A DNA stretch of 64,000 nt from Hyphomicrobiales bacterium (GTDB taxonomy: Bacteria > Pseudomonadota > Alphaproteobacteria > Rhizobiales > Beijerinckiaceae): the NCBI GenBank assembly GCA_019075865.1, contig JAGXAN010000005.1:62001-126000 (forward strand), read 5' to 3'. A model generated the notes under the pieces. That model made no database searches. It was given only the letters and a program-made list of their open reading frames with translations, and was not told the origin of the DNA. Shown in pieces: positions 1-8,691 of this stretch. Made by a program: the position numbers and the translations under genes. Each line of letters starts with the position of its first letter. Position 1 is the stretch's first letter.

Positions 1-359
1 AGCGGGCCAATCAAATCGGCGCCCGTGGCACGGCGGATGAATATGCCGCGCCGACGCGCCAGAGCCACCAGGGGCAGGCCGTCTGCGGTCACCAATTGCG
101 CACGTTGGTAGGCCGCGCGAAACGCCGGGTCCGCCCGCCGCTTGACCAGATGATCAAGGTTCAGGGTAAACAGGTTGAAGCCGCGCTTTGCCTCCAGATG
201 CCGCCGCACCTGCGCCATCAGCATGGCCATGTCGGCGATATTGATGCTTTGGCCGTCAATTGAATAGATCGGTGCCGGCTCGGCAAAATCGGCAGCTCCC
301 AACGCGCCGGCATGTGCCGGTTCGTCGGTGGGGACAGGCATGTCGTTGGCGTTATTCAC
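1..359 (-). CDS. WecG/TagA/CpsF-family glycosyltransferase, 5' part only
   Basis: Translating the complementary strand gives an open frame that runs off the left edge, so about 119 N-terminal residues are present. After a variable leader, the stretch TLNLDHLVKRR, then LVTADGLPLV, then RRATGADLIG matches the start of the WecG/TagA/CpsF family. That family transfers an N-acetyl-mannosaminuronic acid, N-acetylmannosamine or similar sugar to a lipid-linked precursor at the inner face of the membrane. The chosen start is GTG at 359, whose GTGA overlaps the TGA stop of the upstream flippase gene and implies translational coupling. An ATG at 341 is the alternative. It is the last visible gene of the polysaccharide block. 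The exact donor sugar cannot be read from this fragment. Confidence 0.8.
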   Translation of the reverse strand, partial: MNNANDMPVPTDEPAHAGALGAADFAEPAPIYSIDGQSINIADMAMLMAQVRRHLEAKRGFNLFTLNLDHLVKRRADPAFRAAYQRAQLVTADGLPLVALARRRGIFIRRATGADLIGP

Positions 360-1828
360 TTCGCACCTGCTGGTTGAATGGCCCGCAGCAGCCGTTTCGA
401 CACCAGGTGCCAGGCCTCAGCAAATGGATGGGGATAGAGCAGCCCCATCCACAAAGCGTAGACCAGTGCGCCGACCGCAATTTCCGCCGTCAGCTTCACG
501 CTGAGATGGCCGCTCCAATGGTTCCAGATGCCATGGGCCAGCGCCAAAGCCATCAACGCGGATGCGCCCAGAATGCGCGCCGCATGCGCAAACGGAAACC
601 GCAACCCGAACATCCGGTATGCCAATCCAAAACTGAGCACGGCACCAATGCCCGAACCAACGAGACACCCCAGTGTCGCCCCGGTTAGGCCGCCGGCATA
701 AAGCCCGATGCCGCAAAACGCCACAACCAGAACCGCCTCGGTCAAATTGATATAGGCGACATATTGCGTGCGCTCGAACAGCAGAAATACCTGATCGGCA
801 AAGTGAATCCGGATATTGCGCACCGCGCCTGCCACCGCTGCCAGCGGCAGGACGACCAGCGTCGTCGCCCGGAACGGTTCGGCGATCAACAATTGCGTGG
901 CGTCCTTTGACAGCATAATGATGCCAAAGGTCGCGGGCACCACAAACACCAGGAGCAAGGCACCATTGCTGACCAGTTGCGCTAGCCCATCCGCTTTCAC
1001 GCCATTTTGCAGCCGCTTCACCGCCAGCGGAAAGGCCGCCGCCGTCACCAGCATCGCCATGACCGAAGCCAGTCTTTGCCCCAGCCCCCAGCCAACCGCG
1101 ATCAACCCGACTTCCTCGGTGCCACGCGCCGCCTCGACGATCACCCTGATGCCGTTGAGGCTCACCCAGCCGATGACGCCTGCTGCCACCAATGGCAGGC
1201 CAAAAAGCAGCGACTGACGCAATTGCGGCCATTGCGCAAATGGCAGCGCGAGCGGGATTTGCAATTGATACCAAAGCCAGGCAAGGCCCAGCACCTGCGC
1301 AGCGGCCAGACCCGCCAGCGCTGCCTCCGCGCTTGGAGACAGCGTCGAAACAATCAGAAACGCGAAGCCAAACCCAACCACGGAACCAAAGGTCTGCCCA
1401 AAGGTATAGGCACCGATTTTGCCCACCGCCCGCGCCCGCTCGATCAGATGGTGCGAAATGGTTCGCGAGATGAAAAACACCAGCGTAAAGCCAAACAGCG
1501 CCGGGCTCAGCTTCTGCCCGATGGCGAGAATGGCAAAGGTGACAATGCCGGTTTGCAGCAAGGCTGCCACCAGAAGCACCAGATTCTCGTTTTGCTGGAA
1601 GCGCAGCAGCGCGGCATCCTCCTTCAACGTGCCGAGAAACCGGACCGTGAACTGCGACCACCAGAGCAGGCAAATCGTATAGGCCAAATCTTGCGACGCC
1701 ACCAAAAACGTCAAAACGCCATATTGGGCGGGCGGCAACCAATGCGTCCACACCACCGCAGCAATGAACTGCGACAAAGGGCCGATCAACTGCGCAGGCA
1801 AATAGAGCAATGTCTGGCGAATCAGCAT
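356..1828 (-). CDS. Wzx-type polysaccharide flippase (oligosaccharide translocase)
   Basis: This 490-residue protein is made almost entirely of hydrophobic segments, about twelve to fourteen, and begins MLIRQTLLYLPAQLIGPLSQ. That is typical of the MOP/PST superfamily, which flips lipid-linked repeat units across the inner membrane. The start at 1828 overlaps the end of the glycosyltransferase gene by 7 bases (ATGCTGA), and the stop overlaps the next gene by GTGA, so three genes are coupled. A longer in-frame extension upstream lies inside the glycosyltransferase gene and is low-complexity, so it was not used. Neighbouring polymerase and chain-length genes support a Wzx/Wzy-dependent pathway. 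The substrate is unknown. Confidence 0.85.
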   Translation of the reverse strand: MLIRQTLLYLPAQLIGPLSQFIAAVVWTHWLPPAQYGVLTFLVASQDLAYTICLLWWSQFTVRFLGTLKEDAALLRFQQNENLVLLVAALLQTGIVTFAILAIGQKLSPALFGFTLVFFISRTISHHLIERARAVGKIGAYTFGQTFGSVVGFGFAFLIVSTLSPSAEAALAGLAAAQVLGLAWLWYQLQIPLALPFAQWPQLRQSLLFGLPLVAAGVIGWVSLNGIRVIVEAARGTEEVGLIAVGWGLGQRLASVMAMLVTAAAFPLAVKRLQNGVKADGLAQLVSNGALLLVFVVPATFGIIMLSKDATQLLIAEPFRATTLVVLPLAAVAGAVRNIRIHFADQVFLLFERTQYVAYINLTEAVLVVAFCGIGLYAGGLTGATLGCLVGSGIGAVLSFGLAYRMFGLRFPFAHAARILGASALMALALAHGIWNHWSGHLSVKLTAEIAVGALVYALWMGLLYPHPFAEAWHLVSKRLLRAIQPAGAK

Positions 1829-2904
1829 TTGGACATTGCCTCCGCCTGGCCCATGGTTGCCCCGCAAAGCCGGTTGAGTAATTGCATCACTTGCGCGTGG
1901 TCTGCAGCTGCCAACCCGTTCCAGCGTCGCAGATTGTCCCGCGCCGCCTGCTCCGCCTCTGCCCGCCAATCCGGATGCAAAGCCAATCGGCCAATGATCT
2001 GCGCCGCGGCGACCGGGTTTTCGGGGTCAATAAACACCCCCGACTCGCCCAGAACCTCACGAAACACCGGCTTATCCGGCGCAATCACCGCAAGACCGCC
2101 ATATTGCGCTTCCAATAAAGGTAATCCCAGCCCCTCGTCATGGGCGGTGGACAAAAGCGCATCGGCGTCTTGCAAAATTTCGCGCACCCGCTCCAGCGGC
2201 TGATACCCGTGCAAAACAACCCCCGGCGCCCGCGCCAGCGCGTCCATATCGACACCCCAACCGGGGCGCCCGACAATTTCAAGTTGCGCCTCGGGGAACC
2301 CGCCCATGCGCAGCGCCTCCACAATCGCCACCGCCGCAAACAGGTTCTTGCGTGGCTCAACCGTGCCCAGCGCGACAAGGCGGGGCTTGGGTGTGCCGCT
2401 GGCGCTGGAACGGGGCCCAGCCCGCAAACCGAAAATGTCGCGCACCTTCGGTCGATACAGAATGATCTGCGCATCTGGCCGACAATATGTGGCCAATTCC
2501 TGCGCCGTGCTTTGCGAATTCACCAAAAAACGGGGCAAATGCCGCACCGCCAGGCCAAACGGGCCGCGCATCAGCCACCGCGCCCGAAAATTCAAATCCT
2601 GCTTGCGGGTCAGCAAAAACAGGTCATGAATATAGGGCAGCACCCGTGGCCCAAGCCATGTGGCCAACGGCGAGGGCGGAAAGCCGGGGCATATCAGCAC
2701 CGAACCGGCATTGGCAAACGTCAGAAAGGGCAGTTTCAGCATTTGCGCCAGCAGCATACCCACCCGCGTTTTCGCAGGGATCGGCACAACTTCCAGCGGC
2801 GCCAGCGCATTTTGTGAAAAAAGCTCAAGCGTAATCCGCTCAAGCCCGGTCACATGGCGTCCGCAATGGGTCTGATCGATGAATACCTTTGCCTGTTTTA
2901 CCAA
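1822..2904 (-). CDS. GT4-family glycosyltransferase
   Basis: The protein has 360 residues and a GT-B fold. The C-terminal half shows LVALGTVEPRKNL, the usual GT4 start of the nucleotide-sugar-binding domain, then VVLHGYQPLERVREIL and DALLSTAHDEGLGLPLLEAQ, which contains the ExGLGLPxxE motif that binds the sugar nucleotide. The likely role is adding a sugar to the lipid-linked repeat unit on the cytoplasmic side. The start is a TTG at 2904, three bases after the stop of the polymerase gene. No ATG lies near the conserved N-terminal FIDQTHCGRHVTG, so the unusual start is the best available. The acceptor and donor sugars cannot be assigned. Confidence 0.85.
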   Translation of the reverse strand: MVKQAKVFIDQTHCGRHVTGLERITLELFSQNALAPLEVVPIPAKTRVGMLLAQMLKLPFLTFANAGSVLICPGFPPSPLATWLGPRVLPYIHDLFLLTRKQDLNFRARWLMRGPFGLAVRHLPRFLVNSQSTAQELATYCRPDAQIILYRPKVRDIFGLRAGPRSSASGTPKPRLVALGTVEPRKNLFAAVAIVEALRMGGFPEAQLEIVGRPGWGVDMDALARAPGVVLHGYQPLERVREILQDADALLSTAHDEGLGLPLLEAQYGGLAVIAPDKPVFREVLGESGVFIDPENPVAAAQIIGRLALHPDWRAEAEQAARDNLRRWNGLAAADHAQVMQLLNRLCGATMGQAEAMSKC

Positions 2905-2907
2905 AAT

Positions 2908-4251
2908 TCACGATCCAGTTGATTTTCCAACCCCTGTATAAGGCAATCTGGTTGAAGCTTTATGAGCAGGCCGCAAGAAAATCATCATCAGCGCACAGAC
3001 CATGCCAAATTCAACCGTCTTGGCGCCAAGGCTCACCGATGTCGAAGCCACGATGAAGAAAAACAAAAGGACGGCAACGGAGCCGCGCTGCGTGAAAGCC
3101 AGCACATCCGCGCAAAAGGCAAAAAGCCCGGTAAAGAATACCAGACTGACCAAAATGCCATAGGTGATGAAAAACCCGAGCCAGAGGCTCTCGAGGCCGT
3201 AAACAATGCCGCCCTTCACTTCCAGAATATGCACGAAATTCTGGTCGGGGCCGAGCAGCAAATCGCTCATCGGAATGACCGAAAACATGTGCAGGAGAAT
3301 GAGCCGGGCTTCGGCGCTGCCATTATCATTGACGAAACGCAGGAGAAAGCGATCCAGCAGCCCCTTTTCCAGCGCCAGGGCCACAGCCGCCAGCAGCAAA
3401 GGCACCAATAAAACCCCAAGGCCAAACGCGCCAATGTTGAGGCGTTGGGTGCCGCGCAGCACCGGCAGGGCCTGCCGCGCCAGCCCGTAAATCAGGAACG
3501 GAGCCAGAAGCACGAATGCCGAGCGCCCGCCAAAAGCAACCATCGCCACCAATTGCAGCCCCATCGCCAGGGCCCGCATCGGTTTGGGCAGGTCGCTGCC
3601 ACCCCCCATGGCCAGCGCGATGATATAGCAGCCAGCCAGCATGGCATTGAGCAGCGGGTGTCCAAAAAGCGCCGTGGAGCGCCAATCGTGCTCGACCACA
3701 AACGTACCAGCCACAAACGGCACCAGCCGAAAGCCGGTCGCATATTCGAAAATGGCAAGCGTCGCATTGGCTGCAAACAACAGGTGCAGCATGATCGCAA
3801 GATCCGCTTTCAGGGGTGCCGACGCATCGCGCAGCAGGGTCACCAGCACCACCGGCATCAAAAACGTGTCAATCAACGGGGTGAATGGCAGCTTTTGCAC
3901 CAGCACAGCCTGCGCCAACAGCACAGTCCAGGCGATCAGAAACAGGAATGTGCCGGGCTGTCGGCCCAAAATCTTGTCCAACACGCCAATCGGATTACCG
4001 CTGCCGATCAATTTGAGCACGAAAGCCGCAAATATCAGCCAGCTTCCGGGGTGCAATTTACCAATAAAATTCCCGCCAGCTGCCTCGTAATCAATGCCAA
4101 AATGATAGAGCGTCATCGACGACACGAGAAAGAACAATCCGAGCCCGGCCACAAGCAAGCCCGCGATCAGGGTGCGCCCGGCCCGCTCCAGCACGGCCCG
4201 CCGCGCAGCAGCTTCTTCAAACGGCCTGTCGGAGAATGTATGGGCGCTCAT
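2908..4251 (-). CDS. VpsF/Wzy-like polysaccharide polymerase, integral membrane
   Basis: This 447-residue protein has about ten to twelve hydrophobic segments. A hydrophilic region around FVVEHDWRSTALFGHPLLNA and a larger loop near LLLGPDQNFVHILEVKGG resemble those of O-antigen polymerase/ligase proteins, and the closest pattern I recall is the VpsF family. Such proteins join lipid-linked repeat units on the periplasmic side. The start at 4251 (MSAHTFSDRP) is preferred because it follows the stop of the chain-length gene by 13 bases. A longer frame would run into that gene with a non-membrane, low-quality sequence. Position between the chain-length and flippase genes fits a Wzx/Wzy operon. 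Polymerase versus ligase cannot be separated by eye. Confidence 0.75.
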   Translation of the reverse strand: MSAHTFSDRPFEEAAARRAVLERAGRTLIAGLLVAGLGLFFLVSSMTLYHFGIDYEAAGGNFIGKLHPGSWLIFAAFVLKLIGSGNPIGVLDKILGRQPGTFLFLIAWTVLLAQAVLVQKLPFTPLIDTFLMPVVLVTLLRDASAPLKADLAIMLHLLFAANATLAIFEYATGFRLVPFVAGTFVVEHDWRSTALFGHPLLNAMLAGCYIIALAMGGGSDLPKPMRALAMGLQLVAMVAFGGRSAFVLLAPFLIYGLARQALPVLRGTQRLNIGAFGLGVLLVPLLLAAVALALEKGLLDRFLLRFVNDNGSAEARLILLHMFSVIPMSDLLLGPDQNFVHILEVKGGIVYGLESLWLGFFITYGILVSLVFFTGLFAFCADVLAFTQRGSVAVLLFFFIVASTSVSLGAKTVEFGMVCALMMIFLRPAHKASTRLPYTGVGKSTGS

Positions 4252-4264
4252 CCCATCTGCCCTC

Positions 4265-6529
4265 TCATGCCGCCATGTTTTGCGATGCGTCCAGCATCCA
4301 CAAGCCACCAAATTTCTCGGGCGAAACATCCAATTGCCGCAAGGCATCCGATATTTCAGCAGCATCCGGTTGGGGCGCACGGGCTTCCAGGACGACCCGG
4401 GCCGCATTTTGGGCAAGCTCCGGCAGTTCGGCATTTTCGCCGATCAACCCACCCAGCAAGATCACGACATCGAAATGCCCGGCGATTTGCGGCACGATCC
4501 TGAGATCCAGTTGCCGGCGCATTCGCCGAACCAGCATTTCCTCATGCGCCACCACCGGCACAACCTGGATTTTCGGGTTGCCAAGCAGCGGAAAGCTTGG
4601 CCGCGCCGTCGAACCCATCTGGATCAATTGCCCCGCAGCGCGGTCTAGCTGGCTGAACAAATCGCTGATTTCCGGGTCCGCCTGCAAGACCAATACCCGT
4701 GACCGTGACCGCGTTGCCGCCATCGCAAGGGCAATGCCGGCGGCCTCACCGCGCGAATCGAAAGCCTCGCCACCGCCCAACCCCGCCACCAGCAGAGTCA
4801 GCGGCGATGGGCTGCCAATGAGTTCGGCGGCTTCGAGATCGCAATCTTCCAGCAAAGCGGCGTAAAACCGGTCCTTGTCTTGCGGCAAGGCGGACCAGGT
4901 TGCAGCGGGTGGGCCAACTTTGGCCTTGCCAGCGGGCCGACGGATTGACACCGGCTTTTCCAGGCTGGGACTTTGGTCTTGCGCCTGTGCGGCAATGCCG
5001 GTTCCACTGCGTCCAGAGCCAAAGCCACGGCCCCGGGCAGGGTTGTGAGCTTGCGTGCCACTGGCTTTGAAGTATTCATAAAACAGCACCAACGACACCC
5101 CGCTGAACAGCCCGATGAGGCCCGACAATCCCAATATCAGGGTCTTGCGCGGGGCGGTGGCGAAGGTTGGCGGCACGGCGGGGGTTATCACCCGGGCAAA
5201 TTGCGCCGAGCTCGATTCATCCGTAATGGAATCGCGCGCCCGCAGAAATTTCTCATAGACGGCGCGCTTGGCATCGACATCGTTCTTCAGCGTCGCCAGT
5301 TCAATGGCCGCGCCCGAAGTTTGGTCGCTGGCCTTCTTCAATGCCCCAAGCTGGCGCGCAACTTCCGCCTGATTGGCAACCGCCACCTGATAATCGCTGG
5401 CGGCATTGGCGGCGATGCGACGCAATTCCTGCGCGATCAACCCGTTGATGGCACGCAATTGGTTGCGTGTTTCCACCAATGCGGGGTTGCGGTCGCCCAA
5501 TGTTGTGGCATAGGTGGCCTCCTGGCGGGTGACATCCGCATATTGCGCACGCAATTTATCAATCAGCGGCGATTTGATGGCGGCGCTGGTGGCATCCACC
5601 GAGCGCCCGCTTTTCAGGGCGGTGCGCACCGCATCATAACGCGCCTTGGCCTCACTGGTAGCCGCCCGCGCCTTGGAGAGCAGCGTCGAGCTATCGGACA
5701 AATCCAGCTCATTCACCTTTTTGCCATTGGCGTCATAAATCTGGTGCGCCTCGCGATAGGCCTGATAACGCGTTTCGGCTTGCGTCAACTGACTTTGCAG
5801 GGACTGCAAATGCTGGGTCAAGGCGGCACTGTCGTTTTGTGCCAATTGATCATGCGCGGCGCTGCGATCCGCAATATAGGCGCTGGCCACTGCATTGGCG
5901 AGCCGCGCCGCCTTTTCCGGTTGGCTCGCCGCCACTTCGACATCCATCACATAAGTATGTTCGGAGCGGTTGACCGTCACCGCTTTTTCGAGCGCCAGCA
6001 GTGCCACGCCGGCCTTGTCACTCGCGTCATGGGCGGGCGGGCTCGGCAGCAATATCCGGGTAATCATGCCAAACAGGCCCGGACGCTGCCCGACGAATTC
6101 TGGGTCGGAATCGAGCTTTTCAGCAATGACCACCCGCTTGAGCACGGTTTCAGAGGTCAGCAAACGCGCCTGGCTGTCCACCAGCCCGGTATCGGCCGCC
6201 ACAATCGGGTAGGTCGCCATATCCGCCCCCAGCGGCGGGCGCGGCGAGGCATCAATCAATATGGAAGTAGTGGCGACATAACGGCTGGGCGTCAGCGCGA
6301 CATAAATGGCACCCACCAGCAAGGCCAGACCGGTAACCAGGCCAATCCAGGCCACATTCTGCCAGATCATGGCAATCAGTTCGCGCAGGCTTGCTTCGCC
6401 CGGCACATGGCCTGCGTCATCCGACGGTTCACGCAATTGTTCATGCAAATTTTCGACAGACATTTCGCGCCTTGCTACTGGCATGGCCATCCGCGTTACC
6501 GCGCCGTCCATGCAAATGCTTTGCGCCAT
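4265..6529 (-). CDS. Wzz/GumC-like polysaccharide co-polymerase with degenerate tyrosine-kinase-like domain
   Basis: The protein has 754 residues. A Wzz domain has a first membrane segment at about 58-79, a long periplasmic helical, coiled-coil-rich part at about 200-430, and a Pro-rich stretch (ITPAVPPTFATAP) before the second membrane segment at about 463-487. The cytoplasmic part from about 576 aligns by pattern with bacterial tyrosine kinases (CpsD/Wzc). However, its P-loop position reads GLGGGEAFDSRGE with no GK[ST]. The Walker B position reads FDVVILLGG with no acidic residue, and there is no C-terminal tyrosine cluster. It probably controls chain length without kinase activity. The start is ATG 6529, with GGAG 13 bases upstream. 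ATG 6463 (MSVENLHEQL), with AAGG six bases upstream, is a good alternative. Confidence 0.85.
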   Translation of the reverse strand: MAQSICMDGAVTRMAMPVARREMSVENLHEQLREPSDDAGHVPGEASLRELIAMIWQNVAWIGLVTGLALLVGAIYVALTPSRYVATTSILIDASPRPPLGADMATYPIVAADTGLVDSQARLLTSETVLKRVVIAEKLDSDPEFVGQRPGLFGMITRILLPSPPAHDASDKAGVALLALEKAVTVNRSEHTYVMDVEVAASQPEKAARLANAVASAYIADRSAAHDQLAQNDSAALTQHLQSLQSQLTQAETRYQAYREAHQIYDANGKKVNELDLSDSSTLLSKARAATSEAKARYDAVRTALKSGRSVDATSAAIKSPLIDKLRAQYADVTRQEATYATTLGDRNPALVETRNQLRAINGLIAQELRRIAANAASDYQVAVANQAEVARQLGALKKASDQTSGAAIELATLKNDVDAKRAVYEKFLRARDSITDESSSAQFARVITPAVPPTFATAPRKTLILGLSGLIGLFSGVSLVLFYEYFKASGTQAHNPARGRGFGSGRSGTGIAAQAQDQSPSLEKPVSIRRPAGKAKVGPPAATWSALPQDKDRFYAALLEDCDLEAAELIGSPSPLTLLVAGLGGGEAFDSRGEAAGIALAMAATRSRSRVLVLQADPEISDLFSQLDRAAGQLIQMGSTARPSFPLLGNPKIQVVPVVAHEEMLVRRMRRQLDLRIVPQIAGHFDVVILLGGLIGENAELPELAQNAARVVLEARAPQPDAAEISDALRQLDVSPEKFGGLWMLDASQNMAA

Positions 6530-6657
6530 TTATTAACCAAAACTCCTAACCAATCATTTACCCATTTGGCATTTTGCGCATTTCGTGACGCGGCAAGGCA
6601 CGCTGCACCCAACGCCAGATACGGGGATTAAATAGCTATTTTTCGATCTTTCCGCGC

Positions 6658-7491
6658 TCAGGTGAGCGCGGGCTTTTCGGCCAGAATCTGGTCCATGCTG
6701 CGCGCCGGCTCGGCGCATCCGGCTGTGCCCACAACGCGCGCTGGCACCCCCGCGACCGTCGTATTGGGCGGCACTGCAGACAGCACCACCGAACCGGCGG
6801 CAATGCGGGCGCAATGGCCAATTTCGATATTGCCCAGAATTTTCGCCCCCGCCCCAATCAACACGCCATGGCGAATCTTTGGGTGGCGGTCGCCGGTCTC
6901 CTTGCCGGTGCCGCCCAACGTCACATCTTGCAAGATGGAGACGTCGTCCTCAATCACCGTGGTTTGTCCAACGACAATGCCAGTCGCGTGGTCCATAAAT
7001 ATGCCCTTGCCGATCCGCGCACCCGGATTGATGTCGCATTGAAAAATTTCGGACGCCCGGCTTTGCAGGTAAAGCGCAAAATCCCGCCGCCCCGCTTTCA
7101 GCATGATATGCGCAAGACGATAGGTTTCGATGGCATGAAACCCCTTGAAATACAGCAAAGGCTCAACCAAACGACTGCAGGCCGGATCACGGTCGATCAC
7201 GGCAGTCAAATCGGCGCGAAACGCGACGCCAAGGCCCGGATCCCGCGCAATCGCCTCCATATAGGCATGGGCAATCAGCTCCCCCGGCAGTTCGGTATGG
7301 TGCAGGCGGGCCGCCAGACGGTGCACCACGGCATGTTCGAGCGTGGGATGATGCAGGATATTGGCCAGCATGAAGCCCGAAAGCTCTGGCTCCCGGCGCA
7401 GCATTTCTTCCGCCTCGACCCGCATCCGAGCAAACAGGGGGTCCGGAACCGCCATTTCGACAACATTGCTGGATTTCAAGGATATTGGCAT
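6658..7491 (-). CDS. cysE: Serine O-acetyltransferase
   Basis: This 277-residue protein acetylates L-serine with acetyl-CoA, the first step of cysteine synthesis. The N-terminal helical domain (residues 15-150) ends in FKGFHAIETYRLAHIML, the conserved catalytic-site segment. It is followed by left-handed beta-helix hexapeptide repeats containing GIFMDHATGIVVGQTTVI, DVTLGGTGK and DRHPKIRHGVLIGAGAKILG, a near-textbook CysE pattern. The start at 7491 has GGGAGA about seven bases upstream. It lies 42 bases after the stop of an alpha/beta hydrolase gene on the same strand, so the two may be cotranscribed. Length and motifs are normal for the family. Confidence 0.96.
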   Translation of the reverse strand: MPISLKSSNVVEMAVPDPLFARMRVEAEEMLRREPELSGFMLANILHHPTLEHAVVHRLAARLHHTELPGELIAHAYMEAIARDPGLGVAFRADLTAVIDRDPACSRLVEPLLYFKGFHAIETYRLAHIMLKAGRRDFALYLQSRASEIFQCDINPGARIGKGIFMDHATGIVVGQTTVIEDDVSILQDVTLGGTGKETGDRHPKIRHGVLIGAGAKILGNIEIGHCARIAAGSVVLSAVPPNTTVAGVPARVVGTAGCAEPARSMDQILAEKPALT

Positions 7492-7533
7492 TTCCCGTTC
7501 TCCCGTTTGTGCTTTTCTATCATGAATTGATGA

Positions 7534-8298
7534 CTAAGGTGCGTCCAAAAATTCCAGCACACCCGCCTTAAAGGTTTTGTCCCCTACAGCTAGATTGTGA
7601 TCGCGCCCCGGAATGTCCAGAGCCTGCCCAAATGGAAGCAGGGCCACCAGCGCGCGGCCATCGCCGGCAATCGGGTCTTTGGTGCCGATCGCCACCAGCG
7701 TTCTGGCCCTGATTCGCGCCAATTCCTCAACGCTGACCACCTGACGCGAGCCGCGAATGCACGCCGCCAATGCGCGCCTGTCGCTGCCGGTGCGCTCCGC
7801 AAACACCCGGAACATGCGCTCGACCGGGTCCTGCAAGGTCGATGCATCCGCCGCTTCCATCGCATCCGCCAGGTTTTGCGGCAGCCCGTCACCATCCACG
7901 AGGCGGTAACCAAGCCCACCCAAAACCAGCCGCCGCACCAGATCAGGTGCCGCCAGCGTCAACAGGGCGGATATCCGCGCACCCATCGAATAGCCGATTA
8001 CATCGACTTGCGAAATATGCAGATGTTGCATCAGGTTGCGGGCATCGCGCGCCATGCGCGAGGTGGTGTAGGCCTCAACATCGTAGAGCTTCTCGCTTTC
8101 ACCGTGGCCGCGATTGTCGAGGGCAATCACGCGTCGGCCGTGCTCACGCAAAAACGACACCCAACCGGTCTGCACCCAGTTGATTTTGTGATTCGAGGCA
8201 AAGCCATGGATCAGCAGCACCGGCGGGCCTATTGGCTCCCCTTCGGCGGGCAGATCAACAAACCCGATATGAACGCCATCGGAATCAAAAAAATTCAT
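7534..8298 (-). CDS. Alpha/beta-fold hydrolase
   Basis: This 254-residue protein has a complete alpha/beta hydrolase pattern: an HG oxyanion motif in LLIHGFASN, then VIALDNRGHGES, then the nucleophile elbow GYSMGA with the catalytic Ser, and a C-terminal GRDHNLAVGD supplying the catalytic His. The probable acid is the Asp in GTKDPIAG. The start at 8298 (MNFFDSDGVHIG) is chosen because the sequence further upstream in frame is not protein-like and overlaps the divergent promoter region. The substrate is unknown; the fold covers esterases, haloperoxidase-like enzymes and C-C hydrolases. It precedes cysE on the same strand. Confidence 0.85.
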   Translation of the reverse strand: MNFFDSDGVHIGFVDLPAEGEPIGPPVLLIHGFASNHKINWVQTGWVSFLREHGRRVIALDNRGHGESEKLYDVEAYTTSRMARDARNLMQHLHISQVDVIGYSMGARISALLTLAAPDLVRRLVLGGLGYRLVDGDGLPQNLADAMEAADASTLQDPVERMFRVFAERTGSDRRALAACIRGSRQVVSVEELARIRARTLVAIGTKDPIAGDGRALVALLPFGQALDIPGRDHNLAVGDKTFKAGVLEFLDAP

Positions 8299-8442
8299 CA
8301 CCCGTTCCCTTGTTCCGCGAAGTTCGGTCGCAGTTGGATTGCGCTTTGCATCTACACAAAGCCGAACGATTTCGCTATAGGTGAACAATCGGATCCGGGC
8401 TTGATTTGCTTGCCCCGTTTCCTTCACGGAGCATGAATCAAA

Positions 8443-8688
8443 ATGGCTACAGGCACCACACCCCATTTTCACAACCAGCCAGGCCTGGCGCAGGTGCGGG
8501 TCGGTGCCCACGAATTTATGTGCATTGGCGCGCTGCCGCCCTTCGACCATCCGCACATATTCATCGACATGGGCGCGGGTCATGACGCCATTTGCCCCTA
8601 TTGCTCCACCCATTTTGTCTATGACAAAAGCCTCGGCGACCATGCCTCCCCCAAGGAATGTGAAGTTCCCGAAGCAGCGCTTGTCTGA
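8443..8688 (+). CDS. Zinc-finger domain protein, CHCC (NDUFS6-like) family
   Basis: This 81-residue protein has a C-x-H-x-C-x2-C arrangement: Cys in FMCIGALPP, HP in FDHPHIFIDMG, and CPYCSTHFVYD. This matches the CHCC zinc-finger family related to the NDUFS6 subunit of mitochondrial complex I, which is common as a free-standing small protein in alphaproteobacteria. It ends three bases before the GTG of the FAD monooxygenase gene, so the two are almost certainly cotranscribed. The role in bacteria is not established; assembly or stability of respiratory complex I is the usual guess and is not shown here. Confidence 0.85.
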   Translation: MATGTTPHFHNQPGLAQVRVGAHEFMCIGALPPFDHPHIFIDMGAGHDAICPYCSTHFVYDKSLGDHASPKECEVPEAALV

Positions 8689-8691
8689 GCC

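Noticed and set aside
4973-6631. A 552-residue plus-strand open frame opposite the Wzz-like gene
   Set aside because: It is a shadow of the conserved co-polymerase gene, with no recognisable motif and no ribosome-binding site.
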